A DNA stretch of 6,812 nt from an uncultured Actinomycetes bacterium (GTDB taxonomy: Bacteria; Actinomycetota; Actinomycetes; S36-B12), in NCBI GenBank assembly GCA_903918595.1, contig CAIXFB010000410.1:1-6812 (forward strand), written 5' to 3'. Of this stretch, positions 5,710 through 6,812 are shown piece by piece (within the stretch, counting starts at the first letter, position 1; each line of letters begins with the position of its first letter). The notes below the pieces were generated by a model. The model searched no databases, was not told the DNA's origin, and was given only the letters and a program-made list of their open reading frames with translations. Position numbers and translations under genes: made by a program.

Positions 5710-6006
5710 TCAGGCACAGTCCTTGCACACTGCGCCTGTTTTTCCTTCGTGATCCATTTGGCTCCTGTGCTGAACAAGAAAACACTTTGAGCAAGTGAAC
5801 TCATCCGATTGCTTAGGCACGACCCGAACGGCCAAACTTTCATCCGAGAGATCAGCACCAGGCAGTTCAAGGTTTTCGGCTAGCTCCGCTTCATCCACAT
5901 CGACCGCTGATGCGGTCTTCTCAGCACGTCGCGCTTTGAGGTCTTCGAGACTGTCCTCAGCGAGTTCCTCATCGGTTTTGCGCGGGGCGTCATAGTCGGT
6001 CGCCAT
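5710..6006 (-). CDS. DUF4193 family protein, acidic with C-terminal zinc-ribbon-like motif
   Basis: A 98-residue cytosolic protein that matches the DUF4193 family (Rv2699c-like) closely along its whole length. It starts MATDYDAPRKTDEELAEDS, followed by a charged helix (18-30), the strongly conserved VDVDEAE (36-42) and LELPGADLS (46-54), then RVVPKQSDEFTCSKCFLVQHRSQ (61-83). C72, C75, C94 and C97 make two CxxC pairs, probably binding one zinc. ATG 6006 is chosen over the in-frame start at 6075 because the family begins MATDYDAPRK and AAAGGA lies 10 nt upstream. Function is unknown. The mix of acidic N terminus and small zinc ribbon resembles factors that bind the transcription or translation machinery, which is speculative. 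The gene is divergent from the carbonic anhydrase-like gene across 141 bp. Confidence 0.95.
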   Translation of the reverse strand: MATDYDAPRKTDEELAEDSLEDLKARRAEKTASAVDVDEAELAENLELPGADLSDESLAVRVVPKQSDEFTCSKCFLVQHRSQMDHEGKTGAVCKDCA

Positions 6007-6016
6007 TGCTGATCGA

Positions 6017-6022
6017 TCCTTT
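6017..6022 (-). promoter_or_regulatory. Ribosome-binding site of the DUF4193 gene
   Basis: AAAGGA on the minus strand, 10 nt before ATG 6006. It supports this start over the upstream one at 6075, which lacks a comparable site. Confidence 0.6.
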
Positions 6023-6035
6023 CTGTGCGATCCAC

Positions 6036-6047
6036 CCAGAGCTCTGG
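6036..6047. repeat. 12-bp perfect palindrome upstream of DUF4193
   Basis: CCAGAGCTCTGG is fully self-complementary and lies 30 bp upstream of the DUF4193 start, in the 141-bp divergent spacer. It could be an operator. Perfect 12-bp palindromes are expected once or twice by chance in a window of this length, so the intergenic location is the main point in its favour. I see no convincing paired -35/-10 elements elsewhere in the spacer. Confidence 0.3.
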
Positions 6048-6132
6048 CAGCTCCGATCGTGTCTGCGAGCCACAAGGGCTGTGCGCAGATTGTGCCTCAT
6101 GACTAAGTTTGTCGCTCATCACCCCCAATTGT

Positions 6133-6138
6133 GAGGAG
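6133..6138 (+). promoter_or_regulatory. Shine-Dalgarno of the gamma carbonic anhydrase-like gene
   Basis: GAGGAG lies 9 nt before ATG 6148 and decides that start. A longer reading from TTG 6109 would add 13 residues that do not belong to the fold. Confidence 0.75.
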
Positions 6139-6147
6139 ACAGCGCTG

Positions 6148-6666
6148 ATGGCCGTCTACGCCCTCGGTGAACGCGAGCCGGACATTGCTCCAGATGCATT
6201 CATCCATCCCGATGCTGTGATTATTGGAAATGTCTCTGTTGGGTCAGGTTCGAGCATCTGGCCCGGTGCTGTTCTTCGAGGAGATGGTGGGCGCATCACA
6301 GTTGGCAATTTCACATCCGTCCAAGACGGGGCTGTTATTCATTGCACGAGTACTTTGGACACCACTATTGGCGATAGGTGCACGATCGGGCACAACGCTC
6401 ATCTCGAGGGCTGCACCATTTTCGATGACTCGCTGATCGGATCCGGCTCTGTGGTGTTGCACGGGGCACTCGTTGGCCCGCATGCTCTCGTTGGCGCCTG
6501 TGCACTTGTTGGGAATGGCAAGGTAGTCCCAGCCTTCGCCCGGGCTTTGGGTGTGCCCGCCGTCATCACTGAACATTCAGTTGCACCCGGAGCGTTCGTA
6601 CACAACGTGCAGACGTACGTAGCAAAAGCCCAAAGCTATCCACAGGAACTTCGAAGACTCGACTAG
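6148..6666 (+). CDS. Gamma-class carbonic anhydrase-like hexapeptide-repeat protein
   Basis: A 172-residue left-handed beta-helix protein of the Cam/YrdA/PaaY group, expected to form a trimer with metal sites between subunits. Hexapeptide repeats run from about 16 to 128 (IGNVSVGSGSSIWPGAVL and onward), followed by a C-terminal helix (about 152-170). Conserved Cam positions are present: R44 and D46 in VLRGD, Q59 and D60 in VQDG, and the metal ligands H65 (VIH) and H82 (IGH). The third ligand position, the histidine of the usual GHxxxxHG, is E87 here, while a histidine appears two residues earlier at 85 (GHNAHLEGC). CO2 hydration activity is therefore uncertain; another ligase- or hydrolase-like or structural role is possible. 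It is divergent from DUF4193 and converges on suhB with a 9-nt gap. Confidence 0.88.
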   Translation: MAVYALGEREPDIAPDAFIHPDAVIIGNVSVGSGSSIWPGAVLRGDGGRITVGNFTSVQDGAVIHCTSTLDTTIGDRCTIGHNAHLEGCTIFDDSLIGSGSVVLHGALVGPHALVGACALVGNGKVVPAFARALGVPAVITEHSVAPGAFVHNVQTYVAKAQSYPQELRRLD

Positions 6667-6667
6667 A

Positions 6668-6682
6668 TCCTTCGATCAAGGA
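6668..6682. terminator. Weak hairpin between convergent gene ends
   Basis: TCCTT-cgatc-AAGGA forms a 5-bp stem with a 5-nt loop, covering the stop region of the suhB-like gene and starting just after the carbonic anhydrase-like stop. No T-run follows on either strand, so intrinsic termination would be weak at best. It may act on both strands. Confidence 0.2.
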
Positions 6683-6812
6683 CCGAGGTCGGCGTCCAAT
6701 CGCAGCAGCTCAGCGCGCAGTTCATGGGCGATGCCTGGCACAACGGCCACCAGCAAGTCTGAGGGCTCCCCACCGCGCAAGAAGCCGACCTCAGCTCCGG
6801 CTTCGGCTGCGA
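6676..6812 (-). CDS. suhB: Probable inositol monophosphatase family protein, C-terminal 44 residues only
   Basis: Only the C terminus is visible: 44 residues, GAEVGFLRGGEPSDLLVAVV, then PGIAHELRAELLRLDADLGP and stop. The pattern AGA-V--L-GG-PS--LL-A--PGI---L---L matches the end of actinobacterial inositol/histidinol-phosphate phosphatase-like enzymes, where the final strand and helix pack on the metal-dependent phosphatase core. The metal-binding motifs lie outside the window. Position supports suhB: in the mycobacterial order recalled from memory, suhB (Rv2701c) follows this cluster in the same orientation. Identification rests on a short tail plus synteny, hence the moderate confidence. Confidence 0.65.
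   Translation of the reverse strand, partial: AAEAGAEVGFLRGGEPSDLLVAVVPGIAHELRAELLRLDADLGP

Noticed and set aside
5697..5717. GTGCC...GGCAC hairpin between the convergent DUF4235-like and DUF4193 genes
   Set aside because: It has only a 5-bp stem with an 11-nt loop, no T-run, and overlaps the DUF4193 stop, so it is not supportable as a terminator.
6007..6075. Upstream start for DUF4193
   Set aside because: The extra 23 residues do not belong to the family, whose members begin MATDYDAPRK, and a ribosome-binding site precedes ATG 6006.
6109..6147. TTG start for the carbonic anhydrase-like protein
   Set aside because: GAGGAG is correctly placed for ATG 6148, and homologues start just before the first repeat.
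1..6812. Mobile element, CRISPR, phage or defence system
   Set aside because: No transposase, integrase, spaced repeat or defence-protein motif was seen, and the genes form a conserved actinomycete housekeeping neighbourhood.

Overview
The window reads as a piece of an actinomycete (Actinobacteria, class Actinomycetia) chromosome of intermediate GC, mid-50s percent by eye. The assignment rests on a run of families largely restricted to that class (DUF3159, an OB-fold protein, DUF3710, DUF3093, DUF4193) in the order I recall from the dut-suhB-sigA neighbourhood of Mycobacterium tuberculosis (Rv2690c to Rv2701c). The GC is lower than in Mycobacterium or Streptomyces. Several genes have a -10-like hexamer just upstream of the start codon and no Shine-Dalgarno, which suggests leaderless transcription. 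A small-genome aquatic lineage is possible but unproven. No mobile element, CRISPR, tRNA, rRNA or phage feature was seen; coding density is about 95 percent.

Layout. (1) Bases 1-575, minus: N-terminal 191 residues of an APC-superfamily transporter that closely resembles the potassium importer KimA/YdaO. It is divergent across 71 bp from (2) 647-1968, plus: two TrkA-type RCK proteins (ceoB/ceoC-like) overlapping by ATGA. (3) 1965-4870, minus: a compact set, in transcription order PaaI-type thioesterase, dUTPase, DUF3710, OB-fold protein and DUF3159 membrane protein, with 1-4 nt overlaps except for 41 nt before DUF3710. Its last stop overlaps the second RCK stop in a shared TTAG. (4) 4900-5674, plus: two small membrane proteins (DUF3093, DUF4235-like), the first divergent from the thioesterase across only 29 bp. 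(5) 5710-6006, minus: DUF4193, an acidic protein with a C-terminal zinc-ribbon-like CxxC pair. (6) 6148-6666, plus: a gamma-class carbonic anhydrase-like hexapeptide protein with an altered third metal position. (7) 6676-6812, minus: the last 44 codons of a probable inositol monophosphatase (suhB).

How they work together. Region 1-2 looks like a potassium uptake and gating module: a KimA-type permease with two cytosolic nucleotide-sensing subunits and no TrkH/KtrB-type channel in view. Region 3 combines nucleotide-pool sanitation (dUTPase) with conserved proteins of unknown role. The rest are mainly conserved small proteins of unknown function. Nothing looks horizontally acquired. The points most worth attention are the KimA-RCK pairing, the non-canonical carbonic anhydrase metal site and the very compact, apparently leaderless divergent promoters.
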